A stretch of DNA of 56,652 bases from Planctomycetota bacterium (lineage in GTDB: Bacteria > Planctomycetota > J058): assembly GCA_019636275.1 (NCBI GenBank), contig JAHBXY010000046.1, positions 1-56,652 of the forward strand. The letters are read 5' to 3'. The stretch's first letter is position 1. Every line of letters begins with the position of its first letter. This document shows positions 29,272 through 38,783 of this stretch, piece by piece. A program made the translations under genes and the position numbers. Under the pieces are notes generated by a model. That model had not been told where the DNA came from. It worked only from the letters and a program-made list of their open reading frames with translations, and searched no databases.

Positions 29272-30849
29272 ATGAAGCAGCTCCGTTCCTACGTCGCCGG
29301 CCAGTGGGTCGCCGGGCGCGGCAAGGCCACGACGCTCTACAACCCGACCACGGAGGAGCCGATCTTCGAGGCCTCGACCGAGGGCGTGGACCTCGGCGCC
29401 GCCGTGGCCCACGCGCGTGGCAAGGGCCTGCCGGCGCTGCAGGAGCTGACCTTCGCCCAGCGCGGCCAGGCCCTGCAGGCGGCCGCCAACGCGCTCCACG
29501 CGCGCCGCGACGAGCTGCTGGACCTCGCCATGGTCTGCGGCGGCAACACGCGCGGCGACGCGAAGTTCGACGTCGACGGCGCGCTGGGGACGCTGGCCTT
29601 CTACGCCCGGCTGGGCGAGTCGCTCGGGGCGACGCGGTTCTTCGTCGACGGGCAGGGGACGCAGCTCGGCCGCAGCCCGAAGTTCCACGGCGAGCACCTG
29701 CTCGTGCCGCGGCGCGGGATCGCCGTGCACATCAACGCCTTCAACTTCCCGGCCTGGGGCCTGTGGGAGAAGGCCGCCGTCGCGCTCCTGGCCGGCATCC
29801 CGGTCATCACCAAGCCGGCGACGAGCACGGCCGCCGTGGCCGTGCGGACGGTCGAGGTGCTCGTCGAGGCGGGCGCGCTGCCCGAGGGCGCGCTGCAGGT
29901 GATCGCCGGCTCGGCCACGTCGCTGACCGACCACCTCGGGCCGCAGGACGCGCTGGCCTTCACGGGGTCCAGCGACACCGCCGCCACGCTGCGCGCGCAC
30001 GAGGCGTTCATCCGCCGCGGCGCGCGGATCAACATCGAGGCCGACAGCCTCAACGCGGCCATCCTCGGCGCCGACGTCGAGGAGGGGTCGGAGACGTTCG
30101 ACCTGTTCGTGCGCGAGGTCGTCGTCGACATGACGCAGAAGGCCGGGCAGAAGTGCACGGCGATCCGGCGCGTGTTCGTCCCCGCGGCGCGGATGGCCGC
30201 GGCGCGCGCCGCCCTCGTCGAGGCGCTCTCGGCGATCAAGACCGGCGACCCGTCCCTGCGCGAGGTCAAGGTCGGCCCCGTGGCCACGGCCGGGCAGCTC
30301 CGCGACGTGCGGGCCGGCGTCGAGCGCCTCAAGCGCGCGGCGACCCCCGTCGTCGGCGGCCAGGGCGACCTGCGCGGGGCGCTCACCGGGATCACGGGCG
30401 ACAAGGGCTACTTCATCTCGCCGGTGCTGCTCGAGGCGCAGGACGCCGCCGCCGCCGACGAGGTGCACCGCCACGAGGTCTTCGGCCCCGTGGCCACGCT
30501 CCTGCCCTACTCGGGCGACCCCGCCGAGGCGGCGCGGCTGGTGGGCCTGGGCGACGGCGGCCTCGTCGCGTCGATCTACAGCGACGACGCCGACGTCGTC
30601 GGGGGCGTGACGCTCGGGATGGCCCCCTACAACGGGCGCGTCAACGTCGGCAGCGCCAAGGTCGCCGAGCAGTCGCTCGGCCCGGGCGCCGTCCTGCCGC
30701 AGCTCGTGCACGGCGGCCCGGGCCGCGCCGGCGGCGGCGAGGAGCTCGGGGGCCTGCGCGGCCTCGACCTGTACCTGCAGCGGACCGCCGTCCAGGGGTA
30801 CAAGCCCTTGCTGGAGAAGCTCGCCGGCCAGGGGCACCGGGTCGGCTGA
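29272..30849 (+). CDS. boxD: 3,4-dehydroadipyl-CoA semialdehyde dehydrogenase (BoxD)
   Basis: This 525-residue NAD(P)+-dependent aldehyde dehydrogenase probably oxidises the semialdehyde released by BoxC to 3,4-dehydroadipyl-CoA. It is most like the ALDH domain of PaaZ but has no C-terminal MaoC hydratase domain, as expected for BoxD. Visible motifs are [20 protein letters not shown], the nucleotide-binding [17 protein letters not shown], the active-site Cys in [13 protein letters not shown] and [11 protein letters not shown]. It lies 112 bp after boxB, with a large hairpin in the gap that may reduce its expression relative to boxCB. A kinase gene begins 51 bp downstream. Confidence 0.9.
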   Translation: MKQLRSYVAGQWVAGRGKATTLYNPTTEEPIFEASTEGVDLGAAVAHARGKGLPALQELTFAQRGQALQAAANALHARRDELLDLAMVCGGNTRGDAKFDVDGALGTLAFYARLGESLGATRFFVDGQGTQLGRSPKFHGEHLLVPRRGIAVHINAFNFPAWGLWEKAAVALLAGIPVITKPATSTAAVAVRTVEVLVEAGALPEGALQVIAGSATSLTDHLGPQDALAFTGSSDTAATLRAHEAFIRRGARINIEADSLNAAILGADVEEGSETFDLFVREVVVDMTQKAGQKCTAIRRVFVPAARMAAARAALVEALSAIKTGDPSLREVKVGPVATAGQLRDVRAGVERLKRAATPVVGGQGDLRGALTGITGDKGYFISPVLLEAQDAAAADEVHRHEVFGPVATLLPYSGDPAEAARLVGLGDGGLVASIYSDDADVVGGVTLGMAPYNGRVNVGSAKVAEQSLGPGAVLPQLVHGGPGRAGGGEELGGLRGLDLYLQRTAVQGYKPLLEKLAGQGHRVG

Positions 30850-30900
30850 GCGGCGCGGGCGACCCGCGCCTCGGGCGGCGCTGTATGATTCCCCCGGGGG

Positions 30901-32838
30901 ATGCCTGAGATGGAGCCATTCCGCGCGGCGCCGGAGGCGGCGAGCGACGACACGCCGGCGGCGCCGTTCGCCCGGCCACGCGACCGGGGGCCGCGGCCGA
31001 GCCTCGAGCTGCCGCGCGAGCTCGCCAGCGGCGTCGTCGGCGACTACGCCCTCGAGATGCCGATCGGGCAGGGCGGCATGTCGTGGACGTTCCGCGCCCG
31101 CCGCGCCGGCGGCGACGTCGTGGCCCTGAAGGTCCTCGACCCCGCGCTGGCGCGCGACCAGGGCAGCGACCTCGTCCAGCGCTTCCTGCGCGAGGGGCCG
31201 GCCGCCGCGTCGGTCCGGCATCCCAACGTCGTCGGCGCCCTCGACCACGGCACGTGCCCCCGCACGGGCGTCCACTACATCGCGCTCGAGTTCGTGGACG
31301 GGCAGTCGGTCGAGGACGCCCTGACCGTGCGCGGGGCCCTGCCCGAGGCGGAGGCGTTGAACATCGCCCTGGGCGTCGCGCAGGCGCTCGCCGGCCTCTC
31401 GCAGGCGGGGATCGTCCACCGCGACGTCAAGCCGGCGAACATCCTCCTCGACGCGTCGGGCGCCGCCCGCCTGGCGGACCTCGGGGTGGCGAAGCTCCTC
31501 AACGCCGGCGCCCTCACGGCCGCGGGCGCGCTCCTGGGGACGCCGCACTACATCGCCCCCGAGCAGGCGATCGGCATGGAGCAGGTCGACGGCCGGACCG
31601 ACCTCTACGCGCTCGGCGTGACCCTGTTCCGCATGGTCACCGGCCACCTGCCGTTCGAGGGCGAGGGCTTCCTCGACGTGGTCACGCGCCACGTCAACGA
31701 GGACCTGCCCGACCCCCGGGCGTTCTTGCCCGAGGTGACGGCGGCCACCGCGCGCGTGGTCGCTTCGCTCGCCGCGCGCGACCCCGACGACCGCTATCCG
31801 GACGCGAGGGCGGCCGCCGAGGACATCGCCCGCGTGCTCCTCGGGCAGGACGCGCACGGGTCGGCGGCCGTGCGGGGCGCCCGCCCGGCGCCGGCCCCCG
31901 CGCGTCCGCCGGTCGACGCGCGCCCGCCGGTCGACGCGCGCCCGCCGGTCGATGACGGCCCGACTCCGGTGTCGCTGCCGCGCGTGGCCCCACCGCCGAC
32001 CCCGACGCCGATCCCGCCGGAGCGCTCGCCGCGCCCGACCGGCGCCGTCGCGCGGCCCAAGGTGCCCCCCCCGCGCGCGCCATCGCCCACGCTGCGGGTG
32101 ACGGTGCGCACCGGCAGCCACGTGCTCGCGCGCAAGAAGTTCGACCAGGACGTCATCACGATCGGCCGCGAGCCGCGCTGCGACGTCCACATCGACAACC
32201 CCATGGTGTCGCGGCACCACTGCGAGATCCGGCGGACCGAAGGCCGCTTCTCGGTCCTCGAGCGCAACACCACCAACGGCACGTTCCTCGGCGGCGCGCG
32301 GATCACGGCCGAGCGCGACCTGCGGCCCGGCGACGTGATCGGCGTGACCAAGAAGTTCGAGGTGGAGGTGGCCTGGGACGCGGTCGCGGCGCCGGCGCCC
32401 GAGCCGGAGGTCGACCCCGCCGAGCAGACGTTCTTCGACGAGCCGATCGACGACGATGCCCCGACCCGCACCCCGACGCCGCTGGCGACGGCGCTCGCCC
32501 CGCCGACCACCAGCACGGCGCGGCCCGGGAAGGGCGGTCGCGGCCGGCTGATCTTCAGCCGCGGCGGCAGCGTCGAGCGGCAGGTGGTCGAGGAGTGGTT
32601 CCAGGTCGGCCGCTCGCCCGAGTGCGACCTGCGCCTCGACAGCAACTTCGCGCCGCGCAAGGCGTACGTCGTCGCGCGCGGGCCGCGCGACTACCACCTG
32701 TTCAACGTCGCGCCCTACCCGCAGACCGTGCTCGTCAACGGCCGCCCGACCGACGACGTGGCCCCGCTGCGCCACGGCGACAAGATCAGCGCCTACGGGA
32801 CCGAGGTCGTCTTCGAGCTCGTCCCCGACGCGGTGTGA
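30901..32838 (+). CDS. Ser/Thr protein kinase with two C-terminal FHA domains
   Basis: This 645-residue protein starts at ATG 30901. The kinase domain (about residues 48-310) has the MPIGQGGMSWTFRA glycine loop, ALKVLD lysine, HRDVKPAN (His173, Asp175), DLG at 193 instead of DFG, and GTPHYIAPEQ. A Pro-rich linker contains a repeated RPPVDA word three times. FHA 1 (about 400-480) has ITIGREPRCDVHIDN, VSRHHCEIRR and NTTNGTFLGG, all canonical. FHA 2 (about 540-640) has FQVGRSPECDLRLDSN but FAPRKAYVVA in place of SRxH, so it is a degenerate reader. There is no membrane helix. It lies 51 bp after boxD, so read-through from the box operon is possible. Its stop abuts a TGATCGACGGCTGCGG repeat. Confidence 0.9.
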   Translation: MPEMEPFRAAPEAASDDTPAAPFARPRDRGPRPSLELPRELASGVVGDYALEMPIGQGGMSWTFRARRAGGDVVALKVLDPALARDQGSDLVQRFLREGPAAASVRHPNVVGALDHGTCPRTGVHYIALEFVDGQSVEDALTVRGALPEAEALNIALGVAQALAGLSQAGIVHRDVKPANILLDASGAARLADLGVAKLLNAGALTAAGALLGTPHYIAPEQAIGMEQVDGRTDLYALGVTLFRMVTGHLPFEGEGFLDVVTRHVNEDLPDPRAFLPEVTAATARVVASLAARDPDDRYPDARAAAEDIARVLLGQDAHGSAAVRGARPAPAPARPPVDARPPVDARPPVDDGPTPVSLPRVAPPPTPTPIPPERSPRPTGAVARPKVPPPRAPSPTLRVTVRTGSHVLARKKFDQDVITIGREPRCDVHIDNPMVSRHHCEIRRTEGRFSVLERNTTNGTFLGGARITAERDLRPGDVIGVTKKFEVEVAWDAVAAPAPEPEVDPAEQTFFDEPIDDDAPTRTPTPLATALAPPTTSTARPGKGGRGRLIFSRGGSVERQVVEEWFQVGRSPECDLRLDSNFAPRKAYVVARGPRDYHLFNVAPYPQTVLVNGRPTDDVAPLRHGDKISAYGTEVVFELVPDAV

Positions 32839-32857
32839 TCGACGGCTGCGGCCGCGG
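32836..32857 (+). repeat. Short copy of the stop-codon-abutting repeat
   Basis: The TGA stop of the kinase-FHA gene is the first codon of TGATCGACGGCTGCGGCCGC, the same word that opens each repeat unit at 35902, 36062 and 36220 and, inverted, at about 36586-36604 and 38770-38779. After this word the sequence diverges. Confidence 0.8.
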
Positions 32858-32959
32858 TCGCTGGCCGCGGCGGCGCGCGCGCGGCTCCGGTCGAAGGCTG
32901 GTCACGCGCGAGACGTGGGGCGAAACGTGGCAGCCGAGCTCTTCAGTGGCTCCGAGCGC

Positions 32960-33442
32960 TCAGGGCAGGAAGCGCGCCCGCTCGCCGCCGCGCGGCACGC
33001 GGCAGGCGTCCACGCCGCCGGAGAGCCAGCGCCGGTTGCGGGCCACGAGCGCGTAGGCCAGGTCGCGCAGCGGCCGGGGGATCAGGGCCGCCAGGCGGGC
33101 CAGCGCGCCCCAGCGGCCGCCCAGGTAGCGGCCGATCGCCAGGGCGGCGTCCGAGCGCATGAGGACCCGCTCGCGCGGGTCGTCCGGGTCGGCGACGAGG
33201 ACGAGCGAGTCGAAGCCCCGCCGCGGGTCGGCGGCGATGCCGTGGCGGGCCAGCAGGGGCGCCGCCGTGGGCCCCTGCAGCGGCGCGAAGCGCAGCGCCG
33301 GCGCGCCGGTGCGCGCGCTGAGCGGCGGCGCGGCATCGCGCGCGAGCACCCACTGGATGCTCCGCGCGCACAGCCCGCACTCCCCGTCGTAGAGGAGCAG
33401 CAGGTCGGCCGCGGCGGGGGGGCTCACGGTGGGGCCGGGCAT
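32960..33442 (-). CDS. DCC-family (DUF393) putative thiol-disulfide oxidoreductase
   Basis: This 160-residue protein carries the family signature LLYDGECGLCARSIQWVLARD at about residues 16-36, where YDGxCxxC is the hallmark. It is followed by RFAPLQGPTAAPLLARHG, a SLVLVAD strand and the ALAIGRYLGGRWGALARLA helix. The fold is thioredoxin-like and the two cysteines may be redox-active, but no biochemical role is established for most members. It starts at ATG 33442 and is divergent from the methyltransferase gene, whose start lies 73 bp away. The domain is complete and of usual length. Confidence 0.85.
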   Translation of the reverse strand: MPGPTVSPPAAADLLLLYDGECGLCARSIQWVLARDAAPPLSARTGAPALRFAPLQGPTAAPLLARHGIAADPRRGFDSLVLVADPDDPRERVLMRSDAALAIGRYLGGRWGALARLAALIPRPLRDLAYALVARNRRWLSGGVDACRVPRGGERARFLP

Positions 33443-33515
33443 GCGTCCAGCCTACCCGACGCGGCGGTGGCGAGGCGGCGACCCGCGCCGTTTACCATGC
33501 AGGCAGGAGGTCCCC

Positions 33516-34178
33516 GTGACCCGCGCCCCCGACCCCATCCTGGACCGCTACGCCGAGTCGCGCCGCACCGAGGAGGGCGCCGAGAGCTACTCGACGAAGT
33601 ACGACCGGGAGCTGCACAAGCGCATCTCGAGCTACTTCGAGCGCCGCGCCGTCGAGCGGGCCCTCGCGCGCACCGGCGTGCGAGAGGGGCTGGTGCTGGA
33701 CCTGCCGTGCGGCGCCGGCCGCCTCACCCCCGTGCTCGAGCCCGTGGCCCGGCGCATCGTCTCGGCGGACTACTCGGGGACGATGGTCCGCGTGCTGAAG
33801 CGGCGGCACGGGGAGCGCCACCCCGACGCCCTGGTCGCCGACAGCTTCCGGCTCCCGTTCCGCGACCGGACCTTCGACCTCGTCTACTCGGCCCGCCTCT
33901 CGCACCACATAGGCGACGAGGCCCTGCGCGTGGCCTACCTGCGGGAGGTGCTGCGCGTCTCGCGCGCGTGGACGATCGTGACGATCTTCGACTCGCGGTC
34001 GCTCAAGAACCTGCTCCGCGACGTGCGGCGGGTGTTCAGCAAGAAGCGCCCGAAGAACACCCTCTCGCGCGAGCAGGTGGCCGAGATCGCCGCCGGCGAG
34101 GGGTTCAGCATCATCGACGCGATCCCGCTCTCGCGCATCGCGTCGGGCCACGTGTTCTACGTGCTGCAGCGGGCGTGA
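33516..34178 (+). CDS. SAM-dependent class I methyltransferase
   Basis: The protein has 220 residues starting at GTG 33516, with GGCAGGAGG at ideal spacing. The Rossmann-fold motif I is VLDLPCGAGRL (about residue 63), motif II SADYSGTMV, motif III DALVADSFRLPFRDRTFDLV with the acidic loop, then SHHIGDEALRVAYLREVLRV, as in Methyltransf_11/25 enzymes. The N-terminal helix YSTKYDRELHKRISSYFERR resembles methyltransferases acting on lipids or glycans. The C-terminal Arg/Lys-rich helix (LKNLLRDVRRVFSKKRPKN) could contact a membrane or an acidic partner. The substrate is not readable from sequence. The glycogen synthase gene follows 145 bp downstream. Confidence 0.85.
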   Translation: MTRAPDPILDRYAESRRTEEGAESYSTKYDRELHKRISSYFERRAVERALARTGVREGLVLDLPCGAGRLTPVLEPVARRIVSADYSGTMVRVLKRRHGERHPDALVADSFRLPFRDRTFDLVYSARLSHHIGDEALRVAYLREVLRVSRAWTIVTIFDSRSLKNLLRDVRRVFSKKRPKNTLSREQVAEIAAGEGFSIIDAIPLSRIASGHVFYVLQRA

Positions 34179-34323
34179 CACCCCCCCGAGCGAGCGCGGA
34201 CGATGCCGCGTCGCGTTGCGGGAAAGCCCCGCGCGTGTCACCCGCCGGCCGCACGGCCTGTTTCGGTTGACCTTCACGCGAAATTTCCGACACTGAGGTC
34301 AGATCGAAGCCACGGGGGCCGCG

Positions 34324-35904
34324 ATGAAGATCCTCTTCGCCACGAGCGAGGCCTATCCGCTCAGCAAGACCGGCGGCCTGGGGGACGTGTGCGGTAGCCT
34401 CCCCTCCGCGCTGCAGGCGCTGGGCGACGACGTGCGCGTGGCGCTGCCCGCGTACCAGCACGCGCTCGAGCGCGTCACGGGCGGCGTGCGCGAGGTGGCG
34501 GCGCTCACGGTGCCGGGTCACGACCAGCCGGTGCGGGTGCTCGAGACGCTCCTGCCCGAGCGCGCGGTCCCGGTCTACCTGATCTCCGCGCCGGCCCTGT
34601 TCGACGACCGGCCCGGCACGCCCTACCACGACCCCGATGGGCGCGAGTGGCCCGACAACGCCCTGCGCTTCGCGGTCTACTCGCGCGCCGTGGCGGCGCT
34701 GGCGCTCGGGCAGGCCGGGCTCGGCTGGACGCCCGACCTGGTCCACGGTCACGACTGGACGGCCGGCCTGGTCCCGGCCCTCCTCGCCCAGCACGAGCGG
34801 CGGCCGGCCACGGTGTTCACCGTCCACAACCTCGCGCATCAGGGCCTCTACCCGCGCGAGACCTTCGACCAGCTCGGCCTGCCGCCGGCCTGGTGGGCGC
34901 TCGACGGGCTCGAGTTCTACGGGCAGCTCTCGTTCATCAAGGGCGGGCTGGTGTTCGCCGACTGGCTGACCACCGTCAGCCCGAACTACGCGCGCGAGAT
35001 CTGCCGGCCCGACATGGGCTGCGGGATCGACGGGCTCCTGCGCCACCGGCGCGACCGCCTCGTCGGCGTGCTCAACGGCGCGGACTACGACGTGTGGGAC
35101 CCGTCGAACGACCCACTCATCACGCGCCCCTACGGCCCCGACACGCTCGCCCGCAAGGCCGAGAACAAGCGCGCCCTGCAGCGCCTGTTCGGCTTCGCCG
35201 AGGCCCCCGGCACGCCGCTGATCGCGCACATCTCGCGCCTCGTGCCGCAGAAGGGCACCGACCTGCTGATCGAGACGATCCCGCGGCTCATGAGCGAGCA
35301 GGTGCAGATGGTCGTCCTGGGGCGGGGCGAGCCGCGCTTCGCGCAGGCGCTCACCGACCTCGCCGCCCGCTACCCGCGGCAGCTCGCGGCCTACGTCGGC
35401 TACAGCGAGGAGCTGGCCCACCGGATGACCGCCGGCGCGGACATGTTCTGCATGCCCTCGCGCTTCGAGCCGTGCGGCCTGAACCAGATCTACAGCCTGC
35501 GCTACGGCACGGTGCCGATCGTGCGGCGCACGGGCGGGCTGGCCGACACCGTCGTCGACGCCTCGGCCGAGGCCGTCGCCAGCGACGCGGCGACCGGGTT
35601 CCAGTTCGAGCAGGCCACGTCCCACGCGCTCCTCGAGGCGCTGCGGCGCGCCCTGCGCACCTACGGCCAGGATGCGAAGACCTGGCGCCAGCTCGTGGCC
35701 GCCGGGATGCGCCAGGACTTCTCCTGGGAGCGGGGCGCGCGCGCCTACCAGGCGCTCTACCGGCAGGCGCTGCAGCCCCCCGCGCAGCCGGAGCCCGCGC
35801 CGCGGTCGCGGCCGAGCGCGCGCGTGCGCCGCGAGGCGAGCGGTCGGCTGCCGCGGGAGACGAGCGGCCGCGTGCCCCTCCCGCCGCCGGTCGCCAAGGT
35901 GTGA
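34324..35904 (+). CDS. glgA: Glycogen synthase (ADP-glucose type, GT5)
   Basis: This 526-residue cytoplasmic enzyme extends alpha-1,4-glucan chains from ADP-glucose. The N-terminus MKILFATSEAYPLSKTGGLG contains KTGGL (residues 15-19), the sugar-nucleotide binding loop. Further motifs are VHGHDWTAGLVPALL, FTVHNLAHQG, VSPNYAREI, GIDGLLRHR and VLNGADYDVWDP. The C-terminal half has ISRLVPQKGTDLL, MPSRFEPCGLNQ and VRRTGGLADTV, all intact. The last ~35 residues form an Arg/Pro/Ser tail (PSARVRREASGRLPRETSGR) beyond the normal ~480-residue core. TTGACC at 34267 may be part of its promoter. The stop TGA is the first base triplet of a repeat element. Confidence 0.97.
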   Translation: MKILFATSEAYPLSKTGGLGDVCGSLPSALQALGDDVRVALPAYQHALERVTGGVREVAALTVPGHDQPVRVLETLLPERAVPVYLISAPALFDDRPGTPYHDPDGREWPDNALRFAVYSRAVAALALGQAGLGWTPDLVHGHDWTAGLVPALLAQHERRPATVFTVHNLAHQGLYPRETFDQLGLPPAWWALDGLEFYGQLSFIKGGLVFADWLTTVSPNYAREICRPDMGCGIDGLLRHRRDRLVGVLNGADYDVWDPSNDPLITRPYGPDTLARKAENKRALQRLFGFAEAPGTPLIAHISRLVPQKGTDLLIETIPRLMSEQVQMVVLGRGEPRFAQALTDLAARYPRQLAAYVGYSEELAHRMTAGADMFCMPSRFEPCGLNQIYSLRYGTVPIVRRTGGLADTVVDASAEAVASDAATGFQFEQATSHALLEALRRALRTYGQDAKTWRQLVAAGMRQDFSWERGARAYQALYRQALQPPAQPEPAPRSRPSARVRREASGRLPRETSGRVPLPPPVAKV

Positions 35905-36061
35905 TCGACGGCTGCGGCCGCGGATGCCGGGCGAGGGGGGGCGCGCGCGGGTCGTAGGATCCGGCGATCGATACGACCCGCGCGCGCTCCCCCCTCGCCT
36001 CGGCCTCCGCGCCCTCGCCTCGCTTGCGGTTGCATTCCCCCCGTGGCCGGGGCGCCTCGTG
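35902..36061 (+). repeat. Nested hairpin repeat, unit 1 (160 bp), abutting glgA stop
   Basis: The unit begins TGATCGACGGCTGCGG, whose TGA is the glgA stop. Arms 35930-35956 and 35972-35999 (GGCGAGGGGGG..GGGTCGTA and its complement) pair almost perfectly over ~27 bp around a 15-bp loop, and outer sequences partly extend the stem. The unit ends in CCGTGGCCGGGGCGCCTCG. Confidence 0.9.
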
Positions 36062-36219
36062 TGATCGACGGCTGCGGCCGCGGATGCCGGGCGAGGGGGG
36101 GCGCGCGCGGGTCGTAGGATCCGGCGATCGATACGACCCGCGCGCTCCCCCCTCGCCTCGGCCTCCGCGCCCTCGCCTCGCTTGCGGTTGCATTCCCCCC
36201 GTGGCCGGGGCGCCTCGTG
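36062..36219 (+). repeat. Nested hairpin repeat, unit 2 (158 bp)
   Basis: This is nearly identical to unit 1 in direct orientation. The only visible difference is two bases fewer in the right arm (GCGCGC shortened). It holds no gene. Confidence 0.9.
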
Positions 36220-36466
36220 TGATCGACGGCTGCGGCCGCGGATGCCGGGCGAGGGGGGGCGCGCGCGGGTCGTCGGTGTGGCCCGCCTCGCAAGCTCCGT
36301 CCCGCGGCTGCGGTGCCGCCATCAAGGCGGCCCCTATCGCTCGCGGCCGACCGCAGCCGCGGGCCTCCCGCTTGCTCCGGCGGCCCACCGGGGATCAGCA
36401 GATCGATACGACCCGCGCGCGCTCCCCCCTCGCCTCGGCCTCCGTGCCCTCGCCTCGCTCGTGGTC
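36220..36466 (+). repeat. Nested hairpin repeat, unit 3 (long form)
   Basis: It has the same outer arms as units 1-2, but the 15-bp loop is replaced by ~115 bp that contain an inner 14-bp perfect inverted repeat (CCCGCGGCTGCGGT / ACCGCAGCCGCGGG). It is nearly identical to the inverted copy at 38515-38783. Beyond it, 36467-36650 holds an inverted GCAGCCGTCGATCACACC word at about 36586-36604 and no gene I can support. Confidence 0.88.
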
Positions 36467-36650
36467 TCCACTCCACTCGTGGGTTCGAGCGTGTCGATCA
36501 CGATGGGGCGTTCGAGGACAGGCTCTATCTGTCGGCGAGGGTTGCGCGCGGCGTCTGTCGATCGCCGGGTCACCTCGGCCGGCGCAGCCGTCGATCACAC
36601 CGTGAACCCGGCGGCGGGTTCGCGGTTACCCCCCGGGCGGGAGGTGGCCC

Positions 36651-38375
36651 GTGGGCTGGCTGTCGCGCTGGGTGCGGACGACGTTCGACTACAACCCCAC
36701 CTTCCCGCTCTCGGCGCTGCTCCTGCTCGTCGGCCTGCGCCTGCTCGTCAGCGACGGGACGCTTGACGCCCAGAGCCTCGAGGGCACGGCCGGCGGCGTG
36801 GGCGTCCTGCAGGCCTACGAGGTGGCGTTGCTCGCGCTGGCGCTGGGCGTGCTGTGGCCGCGGCGGATCGCCTACGAGACGACGGCCGTGCTCATCGTCT
36901 TCGGGGTCGTGCGCCACGCGGCGCCGTTCCTCGTCATCGGCCACGCGGGCGAGGTCGCCGGGCCCGGGCCCTGGGTGCTCGGGGTGGGGCTCGCCGGGCT
37001 CATGCTCGCCAAGACCTGGGCCATCCAGCGCGCCGTGCGCCTCGACATGCGCCCGTGGGAGCGCGCCCACGACGCGGCCCTGTATCTCGGGGCCTGCGTC
37101 GGCCTGCCGCTGCTCGTCCAGGGGCTGGCCGAGGCGACGGGCGCGACGCTGAGCCACGCGGGGGCGCGCGGCCTGCAGCTCGCCGTGTGCTGGGGCGCGG
37201 CCCTGGCCCTGAGCCCGCTGGCGCTCGGCCTGCCCGACCTGGGCCGGCCGGGGCCCCTGCGCAGCCGCCGGCCCGCGGCGGTGTGGCGCGGGCTGGCGCT
37301 CGTCGGCCTCACGGCGCTGTTCGCCAACGCGCTCTGGCTCGGCGGCGACGCGCCCACGCTCCTGGCCGTCCTCCCGCTCGCCCTCGTCGCGGCGGCCGTG
37401 GCCACGACGATCGCCGGCGCCGCCGGCGTGGACCTCCGCGGGGCGGCGGTCCACCTGCCCGCGCTGGCCGCCCTCGTGGTCCTCGTCGCGCCCGGCGAGG
37501 TCCTGCAGGGCCGCATGCCGGTCCTCTCGCGCCCGGCCGCGCTCGTGGCCACGCTCCTCGTCGCCGCCGCCTGCCTGGCCCTGATCGGGCGCGCGCGCTG
37601 GCGCGAGGGGCTGCCCGGCCTCGGCGCCGTCGCGGCCCTGGCGCCGCTCTCGGCCGCGTCGTCCCTCCGCGACGCCGAGGCCTACGCCCTCCTGGCCCTG
37701 CTCGTCGCCTGCGGCGTCGGCGCCTGGCGCCGCGATGACCGGCTCCTGGTCCGGGCCGCCGGCGCCGCCGTCGTCGTCGGACTGCACCTCGCCTGGCGCC
37801 CGCTCGGCGGCGCCGCCCTCACCGCCGTCCCCCTCGGCGCCGCCGCCGGGCTGGCCCTGCTCGTGGCCTGGCGCTGCCCCGACGCGCGCGCCGCCGCGGG
37901 CCTGGCCGCGGCGCTGGCCCTGGTCCCCGGCCTCGTCGAGGTCGTGCGGGGCCCCGAGGCGCCGGCCCTGCTCCTCCTCGTCGGCGCCGGCGGCGGCCTG
38001 GCGGTCCTCGGCGCGCGCGCGGGCGAGCGGCCGCTCGTCCACGCCGGCCTGGCCCTGCCCGTGGTCGGCCTCCTGCGCCGCGCCGGCGACTCGGTGGACC
38101 CGGGCGTCGCCCTGGTCCTCCTGGCCTTCGCCGCCCTCCCGGTCGGCACGGCCGTGGCGCTCCGCCGCGAGCGCTCCCGCCGCCTCGAGGCCACCGACCC
38201 CTTCGAGCCGCTCGACCTCGGCCCGGCTGACCCCACGCCGGCGGACCGCGGTCCGGCGCACGAACTCGCCGAGCTCGGGCCGATGGACCTCGGACCCGAC
38301 GGCCCAACACTCGCTGACGAGCCGCTCGTAGCCGCCGCGCCGGCGACCGGCGGCGAGGCCGGCCGCGCCAGGTGA
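36651..38375 (+). CDS. Large polytopic membrane protein of unknown function
   Basis: This 574-residue protein starts at GTG 36651 with GGGAGG upstream. About 13-15 hydrophobic Ala/Leu/Val helices fill residues 20-510. A soluble, Pro/Asp/Leu-rich tail follows (FEPLDLGPADPTPADRGPA ... MDLGPDGPTLADEPL) with a repeated LGP-containing word. I recognise no transporter signature. Similar Ala/Leu-rich polytopic proteins of unknown role are common in large-genome bacteria. The gene is enclosed by inverted copies of the long hairpin repeat (36220-36466 and 38515-38783) and a short tandem duplication (38441-38489), so its orientation may be able to switch by recombination. Confidence 0.65.
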   Translation: MGWLSRWVRTTFDYNPTFPLSALLLLVGLRLLVSDGTLDAQSLEGTAGGVGVLQAYEVALLALALGVLWPRRIAYETTAVLIVFGVVRHAAPFLVIGHAGEVAGPGPWVLGVGLAGLMLAKTWAIQRAVRLDMRPWERAHDAALYLGACVGLPLLVQGLAEATGATLSHAGARGLQLAVCWGAALALSPLALGLPDLGRPGPLRSRRPAAVWRGLALVGLTALFANALWLGGDAPTLLAVLPLALVAAAVATTIAGAAGVDLRGAAVHLPALAALVVLVAPGEVLQGRMPVLSRPAALVATLLVAAACLALIGRARWREGLPGLGAVAALAPLSAASSLRDAEAYALLALLVACGVGAWRRDDRLLVRAAGAAVVVGLHLAWRPLGGAALTAVPLGAAAGLALLVAWRCPDARAAAGLAAALALVPGLVEVVRGPEAPALLLLVGAGGGLAVLGARAGERPLVHAGLALPVVGLLRRAGDSVDPGVALVLLAFAALPVGTAVALRRERSRRLEATDPFEPLDLGPADPTPADRGPAHELAELGPMDLGPDGPTLADEPLVAAAPATGGEAGRAR

Positions 38376-38440
38376 GCGGTGAGGCCGCCCGGTCTCGGTC
38401 GAGCGACCGCAGAGCCCATCGCGCAGACCACGACGGGCGC

Positions 38441-38489
38441 GTCGCCAGGGGTCGCCGTCCCGACGTCGCCAGGGGTGGCCTTCCCCGAC
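38441..38489 (+). repeat. Two-unit 24-25 bp tandem duplication
   Basis: GTCGCCAGGGGTCGCCGTCC... at 38441 and GTCGCCAGGGGTGGCCTTCC... at 38465 are near copies. They sit just after the end of the large membrane protein gene. Confidence 0.7.
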
Positions 38490-38514
38490 CTGGTGGCGTC
38501 ACGTTCCCGCCGGC

Positions 38515-38783
38515 GAGCCACGGGCGGAACGCAGCCGCAAGCGAGGCGAGGCCGCGGAGGCCGAGGCGAGGGGGGAGCGCGCGCGGGTCGTATCGATCTG
38601 CTGATCCCCGGTGGGCCGCCGGAGCAAGCGGGAGGCCCGCGGCTGCGGTCGGCCGCGAGCGATAGGGGCCGCCTGGATTGCGGCACCGCAGCCGCGGGAC
38701 GGAGCTTGCGAGGCGGGCCACACCGACGACCCGCGCGCGCCCCCCCTCGCCCGGCATCCGCGGCCGCAGCCGTCGATCACACC
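38515..38783 (-). repeat. Nested hairpin repeat, inverted long-form copy
   Basis: Its reverse complement follows 36220-36466 almost base for base: TGATCGACGGCTGCGG start, the same ~115-bp loop, the same arms. It differs by a few bases, for example CAATCCAGGCGG against CCATCAAGGCGG. A further truncated inverted word lies at 38789-38808, against the end of the pit gene. Confidence 0.88.

Noticed and set aside
35902..36466. CRISPR array
   Set aside because: The repeats are ~160 bp with large palindromes and no unique spacers of constant length, and no cas genes are present.
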